Under the pieces are notes generated by a model. It was given only the letters and a program-made list of their open reading frames with translations. It had not been told where the DNA came from and ran no database searches. A stretch of 64,000 nt of DNA. It comes from Alkalilimnicola ehrlichii (GTDB lineage: Bacteria > Pseudomonadota > Gammaproteobacteria > Nitrococcales > AK92). This document shows, piece by piece, positions 1 to 11,483 of this stretch. The translations under genes were made by a program, and so were the position numbers. The first letter of the stretch is position 1, and each line of letters starts with the position of its first letter. Location: positions 48,707 through 112,706 of the forward strand of contig NZ_NFZV01000016.1 of NCBI RefSeq assembly GCF_003399765.1, read 5' to 3'.

Positions 1-2938
1 ACTCGGCATGCTCGGACTCCGTGAACGAGCAATGCTCCAAAATGTCGTGCAGACACGTACCGGCTCGCCCCCGCGGGGAAAACCGAAAACCCCTTCCGCG
101 TCGGCGAACTCGATCGGCGGCTTCTCGCTCGGGGCCGGATCGTAGTCCGGCAATTCGGCTTGACTGCTATGGCGTGCCAGCGCGGAGAAGCTGGTAATCT
201 CCCAACTGCGTCGCAGCGAGCCGGTAAAACGCCGCGCCACCAAAACCTCCCCTACCTCGGCCGCAGCGAGCAACTGCCCCGTATGCTCCGGCAACGGATC
301 GACAGCAACCGCTCCCTCGGCCACCGCCTCCAAGGCCGCCAAGTCGGCACGCAACTCGTCGCTGGAACGGGCATTAACGTGGGCACGCAAGCGTGCCAGC
401 GGCCCGCCCTCGCCGGCGGGCGGCGAATGCAGTAGCCACGCCATGCCCGACTCACCAACCCCGTTGCACTTGCCCCAGGCGATATAACAGCGGTGCTTGG
501 CGCGGGTCAGAGCCACATAAGCCAAACGCAAATCCTCCGCCAGGCCTTCCTCGGCGGCAAGCTCAAGCGCCCGCTCTCGACGCGGCGAACCGAAATCGAG
601 CACCGTCTGCCGATCCCGCTCCGGCTCGTGGTAACTCACGACCAGCTCTTCCTGAGCCTTGCCGCCGCTCCAGAGAAACGGGCAGAAGACGACCGGATAC
701 TCCAGGCCCTTCGAGGCATGAATCGTAACGATCTTCACCAGCTTATCGTCGCTTTCCAGGCGCAGCTCGGCCGCTTCGTCGGCCGCCGGCCGCGCCGGCG
801 CTCGGCAAACCAATTCAACAAGCCTTCGATACCGTCGCCGGTAGCCGTTGCGCGGCTTTGCAGCAATTCGGCCAGATGCTGAACATTGGTCAGGCGCCGT
901 TCGCCGTCGCGATAGCTCAATAAGCGCTCGGCAACGCCTTCCCGCCGCAGAAACAAGCGGAAGAAGCGCATAAAGCCCTGATCGCGCCACAACTGGTGGT
1001 AGTCGTGAAACCGCTCTACCCAGGCGTTCCAAGCCGTTTCGTCCTCGCCTAACGCGAGCAGCTGCGGGCCGTTTATCCCAAGCATGTCGGTCGTCATCGC
1101 CGCGCGTAGCAGCGACTCCCGCCCAGGCTCGGCAACCGCGAGTAACAACCGCTCCAGCTCGTCGGCTTCCAAGGAAAGATAAACCGTCGCTTTCGACTGC
1201 TGTACGCTGGCAACGCCGCGCCGCTGCAGCGCTAACCGCACCGCTTCCGCCTGATAATGCTTCCGCACCAAGACGGCGATGTCCCCACCTTCCAGCGCTC
1301 GCTCGCCGATACAGGCCTTGCCTTGCTGCGCAAGCTGTAACAAGCGAGCTATCTCACCGGCTACCGCCTCGACGATCTCGGCTTCGGCGCGCCCTTTGGC
1401 CCGCGCTTTCTCCCCTTTCTTGGCAGGCTCTCCGGGCAGAAACCAAAACTGTAGCGGCGGTTTAACGTTCCCGTTTTCGGTCAACGTAGGCCGTGCGCCC
1501 GGCGGGCTGTCGACCGCCTCGTAGTCAATCGCATCCAGCAAAAACGGCTGGGCGGGCCGTTGAAACACCGCATTCACCGCGGCGATCAACGGCGCGTCCG
1601 AGCGGCGGTTAGTGCTCAAGGTATAGCGTTCGGGCGCATCGTGCTTAGCCGCCAGATAGGCGAAAACATCGGCGCCACGAAAGCTATAGATCGCCTGTTT
1701 GGGGTCGCCGACAAGAAACACCGGCGCCCCGGCTTCGCGAAAAACCGTACGGAAAATCTCATATTGAACGGGGTCGGTATCCTGAAACTCGTCGATCAAC
1801 GCTGCGCGGTAGCGGCGCCTTAAGCTCTCGGTTAGCGTTGCCGCCGCCGGCCCTCGCAACGCGCCGTATAGGTTTGCCAGCAAATCGTCGAAAGCCTGCA
1901 CCCGTTGACGGCGTTTACGCACCGGCAGCTCGTGGCGCAAATACGCCAAGCCTTCCATAACGAAAGCGGCCAGGCGCTTGTCGTTGATCTGCTCAAAATC
2001 CCGCTGCGCCTCGTGCAGGCGCTCGCAGAGGGCGAAAAACGGATGCTGCGGCGGCTGATGACCTTTTTTCACCGAATCCGCAAGATAGCTAGTCGTAAAC
2101 CGCTCGAACTCGTCGAAACAGCTGTGATCTTCCGGCGCCTCGGTAAGATAGGCCGCCATCGACTCAAGCCAGCTCGGTATTCGCTCCAAAGCATAGCGGC
2201 GCCGATTCAAGCCAGGGTCGGTCAGCAGCAGTTCCTCGACTTCGGCGCGCATCGTCTGCCAGGCTTCCCGCACATTTTCCCAGGCAACCCGCAGTTGCTC
2301 GCCGGCCACCACCGGATCGACGGGGCCTACCGGCCCGTCCAGTTCGGCATAGCTACGGCTTAAGTGCGGCGCGAGCTTGTCGGCCAGTTTCTCCGGCGTC
2401 CACTGTTTCTTTAGCAGATAGGCGATAAAAGGCGGCTCGGCCTGCGCTAGCTGTCGTCGCCAATAATCGTCGACGACTTGTTGCACCAAATCGCTTTGAT
2501 CGGCCTCCAGTTCGGCTTCGAACGGCATACCGCTCTCGAATGCATGCTCGGACAAGGCCTGCTGGCAAAGCTGTGAATGGTAAAAACCGCCGCCTGATCG
2601 AATTCGACCACCGCGCGCTCCAAACGCCGGACAGCCTGCTCCGGGTCGGGGCAGCGTTCGATCAGCTCGGCGAGGAATTCTTCTTTGCTGTCGCCGGCCA
2701 GAAAGTCATTCCGTGCAGCTACTAATCGTTGGCGTATCCGCTCGCGCAATTCGGCGGTGGCCGCTTTGGTGAACGTCACCACCAGAATCTGTTCGACCGG
2801 CAAGCCGGTTTCTACCACCAGGCGCAGATACAAACCGGCGATGGTATACGTCTTACCGGTACCGGCACTGGCTTCGATTAACTTGATGCCGGCTCGAAGA
2901 ATATCCGGATCATGCAGCGGATGAACGGCTTCAGACAT
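1..2938 (-). CDS. recB: RecB, exonuclease V beta subunit (partial at window start; three apparent frameshifts)
   Basis: RecB is the UvrD-like helicase and nuclease subunit of RecBCD, which resects double-strand ends for recombination. The N-terminus has the Walker A segment EASAGTGKTYT and helicase motif Ia (VVTFTKAATAELRERI). Further on come the DEFQDTDP Walker B region, VGDPKQAIYSFRGAD, and VTIHASKGLEYPVV with LAYVALTRAKHR near the C-terminal half. The frame breaks three times: at the AAA of 2567-2569 (VFTIHSF to CQQALSEHAFESG), near 800 (NWFAERR to ARPAADEAAEL), and near 62 (FPRGGEP to GTCLHDILEH). Each break is repaired by one extra base. The nuclease domain lies beyond position 1. The start codon overlaps the recC stop by 8 bases. 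Confidence 0.92.
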
Positions 2939-5900
2939 CGTTCACCTCCTCCAACGCGGCCACCAGCGGCGCGAACACCCGTCGCCCCCACTGTTCGAAC
3001 GCTTCATCGATAGGATCGCGATCCAGGAAGGCGAGCCGGCAGTAGGCTTCCTCGCACTCGCCCGCTTGATTGTGATTGCCGAACCAAGGTTTGGCCGCCG
3101 CTTTCAGTAAATCGGTTTTCTCGGCGCGCAGCGCTAAGAACAGCTCGAAACTGGAACGCGGGAAAAACGGCAGCGGCCGCTGCAACCCTTCCCAGTATCC
3201 GGTCAGCAAGTCAACCAGCAGTGCCTCCGCCTTCGCCACCGGCCGCAGTTTTAAACCGCCTTCCTCGCTCCACCAGTAGCTGACAGGCGCCACGCCTTGC
3301 GGCTGCACGACGCACAAGGCCAAATGGTTAAGCCACCAGTCCAGCAGGAATTTCGTTCGCAAGGCCCCGTAGCGATAGGAGTACCGACCTTGCGGGCTGA
3401 GATGATTAAGCGCTCCGCTGAGCCGGAACTCGCCAAGTGCCAACCGAAACGGTTGCGGCGCTAACAGCTCGCTCGGCAGAAAACGCGCCAGGCTACTAGC
3501 AAAACGCTGAGCCTTGCCCGCCTCGCGGCGCAATAAAACCTCTCCCGCTTCGCCATGCGGCAAATAGCCGGTGGCGCGGCCGAGCTCTAGCAAATCCGTT
3601 TCGCCGTGGCGCGCCGCCGCCAATAAATCCTGCCCTAGCGCCCAACGACTTAAACCGTCGAGCGCGAAAGGCTCGCGGGTATCCAAGAGCCCGTCTTTGT
3701 GATCGAAGCTCACCCCCAGCCGTTGCTTCAATAGATATTCGCAGGGATGGGCCCAGAAACGGCTCAATTGCTCCAGGCTCACATCGCGCCATTCCGCGCT
3801 CGGCTCGGGCAGAGGCTCCGGCACGAAGCTTTGCGGCTCCTGCGTACCGCGCCCGCTGACCGCGCTGGCACCGCAAAGATGCTCGGCGTAACTGAACAAG
3901 CGCACCGATTCTTCCTGCGCGGCTTGCTGGAAGTAGGCTTGACTAAACGGCTGCAGACGGTGCTGTGTCACCAAGCGGGAACGCAAAGCCCCGCCATCCT
4001 CGGCCGTCCAGCCGAGTTCGATCATATCCAGCAGTTCATCGACCAGTACCGATGGCGGTAAGGGGCTATTGTCGCGAACGCTTTGCCCGATATAGCTCAG
4101 ATAAAAACACCGGCGGGCCGACAGCAGCGCTTCTAGGAACAGATAGCGGTCTTCGCCGCGCGGCGAGCGATCCCCTCGGCGAGGCTTCTGAGCCACCAGA
4201 TCGAACCGGCCGGCCGGTGCTGACGCGGATACTCGCCGTCGTTCACGCCGATCAAGCAAACCACTTCGAAGGGAATGCTGCGCATCGGCACCATCGCGCA
4301 GAAGGTCACTCCGCCGCCAAGAAAACTTCCCGCCCGCCCGGCGGCCGACAACGCTCCCCGCAGATGACTCAACACGACCGCCAGCGACAACGCTTCGTCG
4401 CAACCGCCCGCCTCGACCTCGGCCCGCAGGTCCGCTAATGCTTCGCGAATAGCCTGTAGCGCGGTTTCCTCCCCCTCATCGCCGAGGAAAAAGCGCTCCA
4501 GCACCTGATTTAATGCCAACTGCCAGTCGGCGGCGCTGCGTTTGCCGGCCAGGCTGGCCGGCAAACGAAACAAGTTCTCCAGAAACTCGGCCAGGCGGCC
4601 GGCCAACTCGGCAACGCCGCCTTCGACTTCATCGAAGGGTAATGTCCCCGCAAACAAGCGCCGTTCATCGCCCGGCAACGCATAGCCGAGCAACATCCGC
4701 CGCAAGCCCGCACGCCAGCTATTCGCTTCCTCCGCCGGCAACTCCAGCTCCGCCCGGTGCGCGGCATCGACGCCCCAACGGATACCATTACGCCGGATCC
4801 AGTCATGCAAGCGCGGCAGCTCATGCTCGTCTATATCGAAGCGCCGCTGCACGGCGGGCAGCGCCAGGAGGCTGGTGACCTGATCGGCATCGAAGCGGCT
4901 TTCCACCAGTTCGAGCAGTTGCAGAAACGCCTCCGCGACCGGCTCTTCGGCCCGTAGACTACGGTCGGCGATCGTATACGGAATCCGATGCGGTTCGGCT
5001 GTCCCGAACACCGCTTCGATGTAAGGCACGTAAGCTTCGATGTCGGGCGTCATCACCACGACATCGGCCGGGGTCAAATCGGGATAACCGTCAAACAACG
5101 CCAAAAGCTGGTCGTGCAGGACTTCCAACTCCCGCATCCGGCTATGGCAATTATGTACTTGCACCGAGTTGTCGGCAGCTGCCAGCATCGTCCGCTCGCC
5201 ATCCTCGCCCCGGTTGCGCAGCTCAAGTATATCCAGCTGTAAACCGCCGAGCAGGCTATCGCCGGCCGGTGGCTCGTACAAAGCCTCTTCTTCCGGCCCC
5301 TGGTCGAGCAGCAACTCGTGAAAATCGCGCCCCTGCCTCCCTAGGGAAGCCAGCAATTTATTCCCCGTCGCCAGATAAAGCGCCTCAGGGTCGGCATCGG
5401 CGGCTTGACGGTAGATCTCCCGTTCCGAGCGCAAATCGCCCCAGTAGTCCTCGGTCGGGCTGAGTAAAAAGAGATGAATCGGAATGTGGCGACCAAGCTC
5501 GGTCAACAAGGTCAGGAGCGGCGGCGGCAAATTGCTCAGGCCGAACACGGAAAGCCGCGCGGGTAGTTTATCCGCCGCCACCTCGCCGCTGCGTAATGCC
5601 GTCAAACACCGCTCCAGCAAGGCGGCGCGATGCGCACCGCCCGCTTCGGTCAAGCGCCGCCACAAGCGGGCCTGCCAGTGGTCTTCTTCACCCTGCTCCC
5701 AGGCCAAGATCCAATCCGGCCGGTAAACCAGATATTGGTCGAAAACGTCGGCTAAGCGGCGTGCCAATTCATAGCGGGCCAGCTCGTCGCCACCGTGGAG
5801 ATAATGCGCTAATGGCTCGAAGCCGGGCTCTTCCTTTAGCTGCGGCAACACACTCATCAGCCGCCAGGTTAGAATATCCGGGTTGTAGACGGAGCGCTCC

Positions 5901-6139
5901 GGCACTTCCGCTAGCAGCGTACAGAAGAGCTCCCAGGTATAAGCCGCCGGGTAAGGAAAACGTAAGTTCGCACAGACGCCGTTGCGCTCGGCCAGACGCA
6001 GGGCCAGCCAGCGCGCCATTCCGTTGCTTTGTACCAACACGGTTTCCGGTGCTAGCGGCGAGCCGGCCGGCATTTGCGTCAGCAGGGCCAACCCGTCAGC
6101 CAGACTTTCCAGACGGTTGCTATGGTAGAGCTGGAGCAT
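2931..6139 (-). CDS. recC: RecC, exonuclease V gamma subunit (one apparent frameshift)
   Basis: RecC scans for Chi and holds the RecBCD complex together. The protein begins MLQLYHSNRLESLADGL, the usual RecC opening; an upstream in-frame ATG at 6172 would add 11 residues that do not look conserved. The conserved stretches VQSNGMARWLALRLAE and VCLIGVNDGEYPRQHRP are present. The frame changes near 4205: GVNDGEYPRQHRPAG continues as FDLVAQKPRRGDRSPRGEDRY in the next frame, so one base seems to be missing. The two halves together give a protein of about 1,070 residues, close to the normal RecC size. recB follows with an 8-base overlap, and recD would lie outside the window. Confidence 0.92.
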
Positions 6140-6303
6140 ATGCGGACTACTCAAACCTGCTGCATACAGCAAAAAAACGGTTTACGGTCGATGTCGTGAC
6201 TCAAGAATGCCTAGGACGCGCCCGCCGAAGGCGAGGTCTTCTACTTCTTGTACCGATGATACGCTGTGAACCGAGTTTTTTCAGCGAACCAAGAGACACG
6301 TTT

Positions 6304-6896
6304 ATGAGCCTGGTTCCGGCACACAACCTGGAAAGGGAAATCGAGATCAAAAAGAGCCGCTTTATCGCACGTGCGGTTCCCGTCGCCGACCGCGAGCAAG
6401 CGATGGCGGCGGTGGCGCAAGCGCGCCGCGACCACCCGACCGCTCGCCACCACTGCTGGGCATACCTACTCGGGAAGCCGGAATCGGCCAGTGCCGCCAT
6501 GAGCGACGACGGCGAGCCAAGCGGTACGGCCGGCAAACCGATACTGAACGTTATTCAGCACAAACGAATCGGGGACGTTATCGTGGTCGTGATTCGTTAC
6601 TTCGGCGGCATCAAACTCGGTGCCGGAGGGTTGGTGCGCGCCTACGCCGGTGCCACGGAAGCCGTTTTGGCCGACCTCCCGCTGGTCGAGCACCAACCGC
6701 GCATCAGTATGCAGCTGGCGCTCGACTTTGCCCAGGAACAGGCGGTGCGTCACTGGGCAAGCGCTCACGAAGCCAGCGTCGGTGCTGTCGACTACGGCCA
6801 GCGCGTCGGCCTTTGGCTGACGCTACCGGAAACCGCCGCATCCGAACTGACGGCTTTTGCCAAGCGAACGGCATCGAGATCGTCGCCGGCGGATAA
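6304..6896 (+). CDS. yigZ: YigZ/IMPACT family protein (3'-end frameshift)
   Basis: This is a small IMPACT-family (UPF0029) protein of about 197 residues; the biochemical role of the bacterial members is poorly defined. The family core is plain: EIKKSRFIARA, then HHCWAYLLG, SDDGEPSGTAGKPIL, and VVVIRYFGGIKLGAGGLVRAY. After ELTAF the sequence frame runs into an odd tail ending at 6933. Restoring one T in the TTTT run at 6855-6858 gives the short ending CQANGIEIVAGG followed by TAA at 6894-6896, which is what the family has. I therefore end the gene there. It is divergent from recC. A much longer in-frame extension upstream of 6304 lies over recC and is not real. Confidence 0.9.
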
Positions 6897-6966
6897 AGGT
6901 CTTTTGCCCGGCGGGCCCCTACACTATAGTTAGGCCCATCAATTGCTCAATGACGAAACAACGCCC

Positions 6967-7335
6967 ATGGCTGCCCGACTACTGAACTTGGCCCATCTCC
7001 CCGAGGACGAGATCGCGGAGATTCGCGAGCTGCTCGAACAACACAACATCGACTTCTATGAAACCCCACCCAACCGCTGGGGCTTCAACCAAGGCGCCAT
7101 CTGGCTGCACGATGCCAACCAAAAACCGGAAGCCAAGCGCTTACTGGATGAGTACCAGCGCGAACGTTTGCGCAAAGCGCGCGCCGATTACGAAGAGCGC
7201 AAACGCGCCGGTGCGGTAGAAACCATCGGCGACCGTTTTCGGCAAAACCCACTGCGCTTTGTGCTCTATATCGCCATCATCGGCGCCATTCTCTATTTAA
7301 CCCTAATGCCCTTTATCCACCTGATCACCGGCTAG
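6967..7335 (+). CDS. DUF6164-like small membrane protein
   Basis: This is a 122-residue protein starting MAARLLNLAHLPEDE. The N-terminal two thirds are soluble and charged, with NIDFYETPPNRWGF, a pattern I associate with the DUF6164 family. A single hydrophobic segment, FVLYIAIIGAILYLTLMPF, sits near the C-terminus. The likely topology is a soluble domain anchored to the inner membrane by its tail. The in-frame start at 6943 is less likely because the family begins at the MAARLL methionine. It follows yigZ on the same strand by 70 bases. No function is known to me. Confidence 0.75.
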   Translation: MAARLLNLAHLPEDEIAEIRELLEQHNIDFYETPPNRWGFNQGAIWLHDANQKPEAKRLLDEYQRERLRKARADYEERKRAGAVETIGDRFRQNPLRFVLYIAIIGAILYLTLMPFIHLITG

Positions 7336-7418
7336 CAAGCGATGGTGGCCGATCGCCTTTCACTTTGCCTGCGGGAGTACTAGCTCGCGAAACCGACGAT
7401 ATGGCAGCCACCGCCGCC

Positions 7419-8437
7419 TTAATCCGCGTGAGCTGCCGCGTCGAGCCAGTCTAGATACTCCGCATAACTGGCAAGCCGCACCATACTATTCCTGATCGGG
7501 GCGCTTAAACCGAGATAGTAGCGACGATGGCCTGCAATCGCTTCCGCCGGATGCAGGTAACGCTGCCACTGGCCGAACTCAGGCCGGTAGAACCCGTCCT
7601 CCGAGGGAAAGGCCGGCACGACCTTACGCTGCTGCAACTGCTCGGCCAACTCCGACGGGCAGTTTTGATCGGTGGCAATCTCCCACTGCGCTTGCATATC
7701 CTCTTCGGTGGCCACCACCAGCCGTCGTATCTCGCCCTCCGCCGTCAAGCAAACAAAACCGGTCGGCTCCGTGGTTAGATAATACTCGACCAGCGCCTGG
7801 CGCCGGAGTAAATCCTGAAAGTACGCCTGAAAGGCAGGGTCAAGCAAAAGCCGGCCGGCTCCGCTTGCAGGGTACGCGCCATAAATCGAGAGGTGGCACG
7901 CAGATACTCGTGCTGTAGCTCGCGGACGGTGGCGTTGATAAGCGCAGGCGCATTGTCGGCATTCTTGCGGATAAAGCGGTCGATCAGACCTTCGTTAAAC
8001 GCCTGCACGGCAACTTTCTCGTCGACCACCCCGGTGAACAGTACCTTTTTCACTTTCGACGCGCGCAAGCGCCGGCAGAACTCCAAGCCGTCCATTCCCG
8101 GCATATCGTAGTCCACCAGCACCACCGACACTTCGCGAAAACGATCCGGGTTGGAAACCTCCCGCTCTAGACGGGATACGTCGCAGCGAATCAGATGCTC
8201 GCACCTCGCCGCATCCTTACCCTCGTAAGACAGCGAGAAGCACCGCCGGTACAGCGGTTCGCGCTGCTCCGACTCGGCCAGGAAATCCAGCGCCAGGCTA
8301 GGCGAGCTGAACAGGCGGTAAGCAAGGTCGTCGTCCAGCTCCAGGCTGATCTTGGCAAGAAAATCCGCATCGTCGTCCACCAAGGCAACCGTGGTAGGAA
8401 AATGATACGGCAGCACATCATCCGTTTTGCTCGACAT
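7419..8437 (-). CDS. Response regulator with unusual output domain (one apparent frameshift)
   Basis: The N-terminal half is a receiver domain: VALVDDDADF holds the acidic pair, VVLVDYDMPGMDGLEFCRRL the phospho-acceptor aspartate, and VKKVLFTG the conserved lysine and threonine region. An insertion of roughly 40 residues separates the first acidic cluster from the acceptor. The second half (EYYLTTEPTGFVCLTAEGEIRRL onwards) has no DNA-binding fold I recognise. The frame breaks at the AAAA of 7846-7849: LQAEPAG continues as LLLDPAFQAYFQDLL. One restored base gives a single protein of about 339 residues. It overlaps the kinase remnant by 20 bases, so it was probably that kinase's partner. Confidence 0.8.
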
Positions 8438-8730
8438 CGGCGACCCTCGGCAAAGTCAAAGTAAACTCGGTGTATTCGCCATAAACCGATCGGCAAGCGA
8501 TGTTACCACCCAGAGTCTGCATCACCATCTTCGAGAACGACAAACCGACACCCGCGCCCTGCTCAGCGCTCAAGCTCGGAGGGTTTAAGACGCGGCTTAC
8601 CCGCATTCATCAGCAGCATATCGATCATGCAGGTGGAATAACGCGCTTCGCGGTCGACCCGCTCCAATAACCCGCGCAACAGATCGAGATGCGCCTGCCG
8701 TACCCGCTTCACCGGCAACCCTTCGCGGCG
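8418..8730 (-). pseudogene. Remnant of a sensor histidine kinase (H-box and N-box deleted)
   Basis: Two pieces of a histidine kinase are joined here. The upstream piece reads RQAHLDLLRGLLERVDREA and then STCMIDMLLMNAG, as in the helical region after the phospho-acceptor histidine of CqsS-like kinases. The downstream piece reads QGAGVGLSFSKMVMQTLGGN, the G2 box at the end of the ATPase domain. The phospho-acceptor histidine, the N box and the G1 box are absent, and the frame changes at the junction near 8575. The upstream edge sits directly after the mksB stop codon. The gene cannot encode an active kinase; arrival or rearrangement of the mks operon may have removed the rest. Confidence 0.75.
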
Positions 8731-8732
8731 CG

Positions 8733-11483
8733 TTAAGCCTCGGCGACTTCCTCGCGGCTGATTTCGATGCGGTGCTCCGGACCGACCACGAGTCGCCCGT
8801 TACTGCCTGGGCGCAGCTCGTAAATGACTTCCGCCGCATCCATCTCCGTGGGGCTGGCGAGAATCGGCACGAAATTCAACGAACGGGCCAAATCCACGAT
8901 CCGCCTTGCATTGCGCTCGTCCAGCGCGGAAACCTCGTCCAGGTAAAACGGCAGCGATACCTCCTGCCGACTCTGGAATAAACCGCGCAGTAGCAACACA
9001 AACAGTACGACTTTGATGGTGATGGTCGTCCCGTTACTCTCGACGCCCTCAAGCTGGTGGTACAGATCTTCCCGCCCGTCCTGCCGTACCACCCAGAAGG
9101 AAACGGTAAACAAATCGGTCAGCGACAAGGCGGCCTGTTGGCGTAAAATCTCGCCGATCCGCTCCTGCGCCTCTAGCAAGGACAGCGTGTTGCCCTCGCC
9201 GAAGCTTAACATGCCCTGCTCCGCCGTCTGCTCCGCCAACACCTCCAAGGGCACCAGGCGATCTCGCTCGGCATTAATCTCCACCCGCAGCTCGCGCAAG
9301 TTGGAAATCGGCGTGCTGCCGATTTGCTGGTTCAACTGCGCGACGCGCCGCTTCAAGGCCTCAAGCCCGTCAATCAAGCGCTTGATTTCATGGCTGATAT
9401 GCTTAACCAAGCCCTGCCAATCTTCCTGCACCGACTGGCGCCAGGCTTCCGCCGCTTCCAAACGCTCGGCAAGGGCGGCAAGAGTGGCCGCCTCGTCGTC
9501 GAAATCGCCCATGAACTGCTCGTGGTACGGGCTTTCCCGCAGCAAGCGCAGGCCGTTGTGAATGTTCTGCGTCAACTGCATCTCGTCGAGCAGCGCCTGC
9601 TTCAAAGCCGCTTCGGCCGACTCCAACGTCTCCGGCAGATCGCCCTCGCCGTTCGGCTGCCAGTCGAACATTTCCCGCCGCCGCTGACACAGTTGATCGA
9701 TTTCCTGGTTACGGCGATTTAAAGCCGTCAGGCGGCCCTCATGCTCTTTCACCGCCGCACCCAGCTCGGCGCGGTGTGCAAAGGCTTGATTGCGTTGCGC
9801 CTCCAGTGCCTCAATGGCCGCCTTAATCGCGGCTTCCTGCTCGCGCAAGCCCTCTAACTGCTCCTGCCACTGCGGCGCCTGCGCTAAATCGGCCTGCAAG
9901 GCTTCGTACTGGCGTAACTGTTCCGCCTCGACGTCGATGCCCGCTTCCAACTCAGCCACTTCCTGCTCCAGCGCTTCTCGCCGCTCCGCCGCTTCCAGCG
10001 CTTCGCGATCCCGCTGCACGGCCTGCTCCAGCTCGGCGATTTCCTCACGGATAATCGCCGGATCGCTATAGCGGGCAAGATCGGGCGCTTCCAGATCGGT
10101 GAGCGAAACACTCAACACCTCGTCGCTGTAACGCTCCGCTTCGATGCGCGCTGCCAGCGCCTCGACACGAGCAGTCAGCGCCGCCTCATCGTGCAGCTCC
10201 AGCGCTCCGTCGGTAACGCTTTGCCCCAGCAGATCGGGGTTGGCGAGGGTAAACACGCGAGCGAGCGTTGCATCGTCGAAACGCTGCCGCAAGCGGCTCG
10301 CGAGCGTCGAGCTGACCTGGTTTAAACGTTTCTCCGACTCGGCCAAACGCCGCTCGTTCTGCGTCAAGCGGCGGCCGACACTGGCCGCGCCTTCGCGCTT
10401 GCCCACGGCAATTTGTTCCCGCAACTGCAAGGCTCGCGACTTCATATTGGCAAGCTCTTGCTTGACCAGCTCGACGACAAAGTGCTTAAAGCGCTCCCGC
10501 CGCTCGGCAAGCCCGGCCAGATCTTTCTCCACCGGCCCGAGTTGCCGGCCGATTTCGGTCAGCCGACCCTGCTGAGCGGTAATCTCCCCGCCCAAGCTCT
10601 CGATACGTTCGCCCACGGCAGCCAGCTCGGCCTCACGCTCGGCGATACGCTCATATAACAAGCCGCGCGCTTCTTTGTACTTATCGACGTAGCGCTCCCA
10701 CAACAGCGGCACCCGCCCGCGCACCGCCTGCCGCCGCCGCTCGTCTTCCAGCACCGTGAGCACCTGCGGCCGGGCGGCCTCAAATTGGCGCAGACTCTCG
10801 CTGCGTTTGCGCAGTTTGTCGTAAACGCCGGCATAGTCGCGATACAGGTCGATGCGCGGCACCGGGATTTCGTCCCGGTTCACCTCAATCAAGAGGTCCT
10901 TGAACTCGGCCTGGGTCATTCGCTCCAGATTGATCAAATAGCCGAATAACTGAATAAAGTGCTCGTACTGCTTCGCCTCGCGCACCGGCACGATACCGAG
11001 CTTGGGCAGTTCGCGCCGATTACCGACGCCGGTGAGCACCTGGCGGTATTCGTTCGGCTCCAGCTTACGGACATTACGCTCGGCCAGCGCCGCCTTAATA
11101 AGCTTCGGATCGCGAATCTGCTTGCCGTCGAGAAAGTCCTCCGGGCGGTATTCGCCGTCGAACACCCAGCGCTCGAAGTCGTAGCCCTGCATCTTGCCCA
11201 AACCGCGGATAGCTACCGTCTTGATACCTTCCGAGGTCATGCACTCGAAGATGACGAACGAGCGATCCGTCGTGAAGTAAAAGCGTCGCGTCTCCTCGCG
11301 GCTTTTAGAAAAACTCCACTTGGTTTGGCGGTCGATGTAGAGAAATTGCAGGGTCGCGATCAGGCTGGTTTTCCCTGCGTTGTTATGCGCCACTAAGTGC
11401 CCCGAACGCCAGAGATCGATCTCGGCGTAGTCGTACACCCCGCTATGGATCAGAATCAAACGCAGCGGCCCGTTGATCGTCAT
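8733..11483 (-). CDS. mksB: MksB, SMC-like condensin ATPase
   Basis: This 916-residue protein has the architecture of MukB-like condensin ATPases. Walker A (HNNAGKTSLIATLQFLY) is near residues 33-50. Two long coiled-coil stretches run from about 230 to 370 and 460 to 720, with a hinge-like gap between. A C-terminal head carries ESNGTTITIKVVLFVLL and the Walker B motif LPFYLDEVSALDERN. It would form an ATP-driven loop-extruding complex with MksE and MksF for chromosome organisation. Its start overlaps the mksE stop by 4 bases. No MksG/JetD (Toprim nuclease) gene is present, so the locus matches the condensin-only type rather than the plasmid-restricting Wadjet type. Confidence 0.85.
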   Translation of the reverse strand: MTINGPLRLILIHSGVYDYAEIDLWRSGHLVAHNNAGKTSLIATLQFLYIDRQTKWSFSKSREETRRFYFTTDRSFVIFECMTSEGIKTVAIRGLGKMQGYDFERWVFDGEYRPEDFLDGKQIRDPKLIKAALAERNVRKLEPNEYRQVLTGVGNRRELPKLGIVPVREAKQYEHFIQLFGYLINLERMTQAEFKDLLIEVNRDEIPVPRIDLYRDYAGVYDKLRKRSESLRQFEAARPQVLTVLEDERRRQAVRGRVPLLWERYVDKYKEARGLLYERIAEREAELAAVGERIESLGGEITAQQGRLTEIGRQLGPVEKDLAGLAERRERFKHFVVELVKQELANMKSRALQLREQIAVGKREGAASVGRRLTQNERRLAESEKRLNQVSSTLASRLRQRFDDATLARVFTLANPDLLGQSVTDGALELHDEAALTARVEALAARIEAERYSDEVLSVSLTDLEAPDLARYSDPAIIREEIAELEQAVQRDREALEAAERREALEQEVAELEAGIDVEAEQLRQYEALQADLAQAPQWQEQLEGLREQEAAIKAAIEALEAQRNQAFAHRAELGAAVKEHEGRLTALNRRNQEIDQLCQRRREMFDWQPNGEGDLPETLESAEAALKQALLDEMQLTQNIHNGLRLLRESPYHEQFMGDFDDEAATLAALAERLEAAEAWRQSVQEDWQGLVKHISHEIKRLIDGLEALKRRVAQLNQQIGSTPISNLRELRVEINAERDRLVPLEVLAEQTAEQGMLSFGEGNTLSLLEAQERIGEILRQQAALSLTDLFTVSFWVVRQDGREDLYHQLEGVESNGTTITIKVVLFVLLLRGLFQSRQEVSLPFYLDEVSALDERNARRIVDLARSLNFVPILASPTEMDAAEVIYELRPGSNGRLVVGPEHRIEISREEVAEA

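Noticed and set aside
4133..4403. Overlapping frames suggesting two separate recC-like genes
   Set aside because: The N- and C-terminal halves join as one RecC when a single base near 4205 is restored; the overlap is a frame artefact.
5596..6303. Long plus-strand extension ahead of yigZ
   Set aside because: It lies opposite recC, has the arginine/proline-rich composition of a shadow frame, and the IMPACT domain starts only at 6304.
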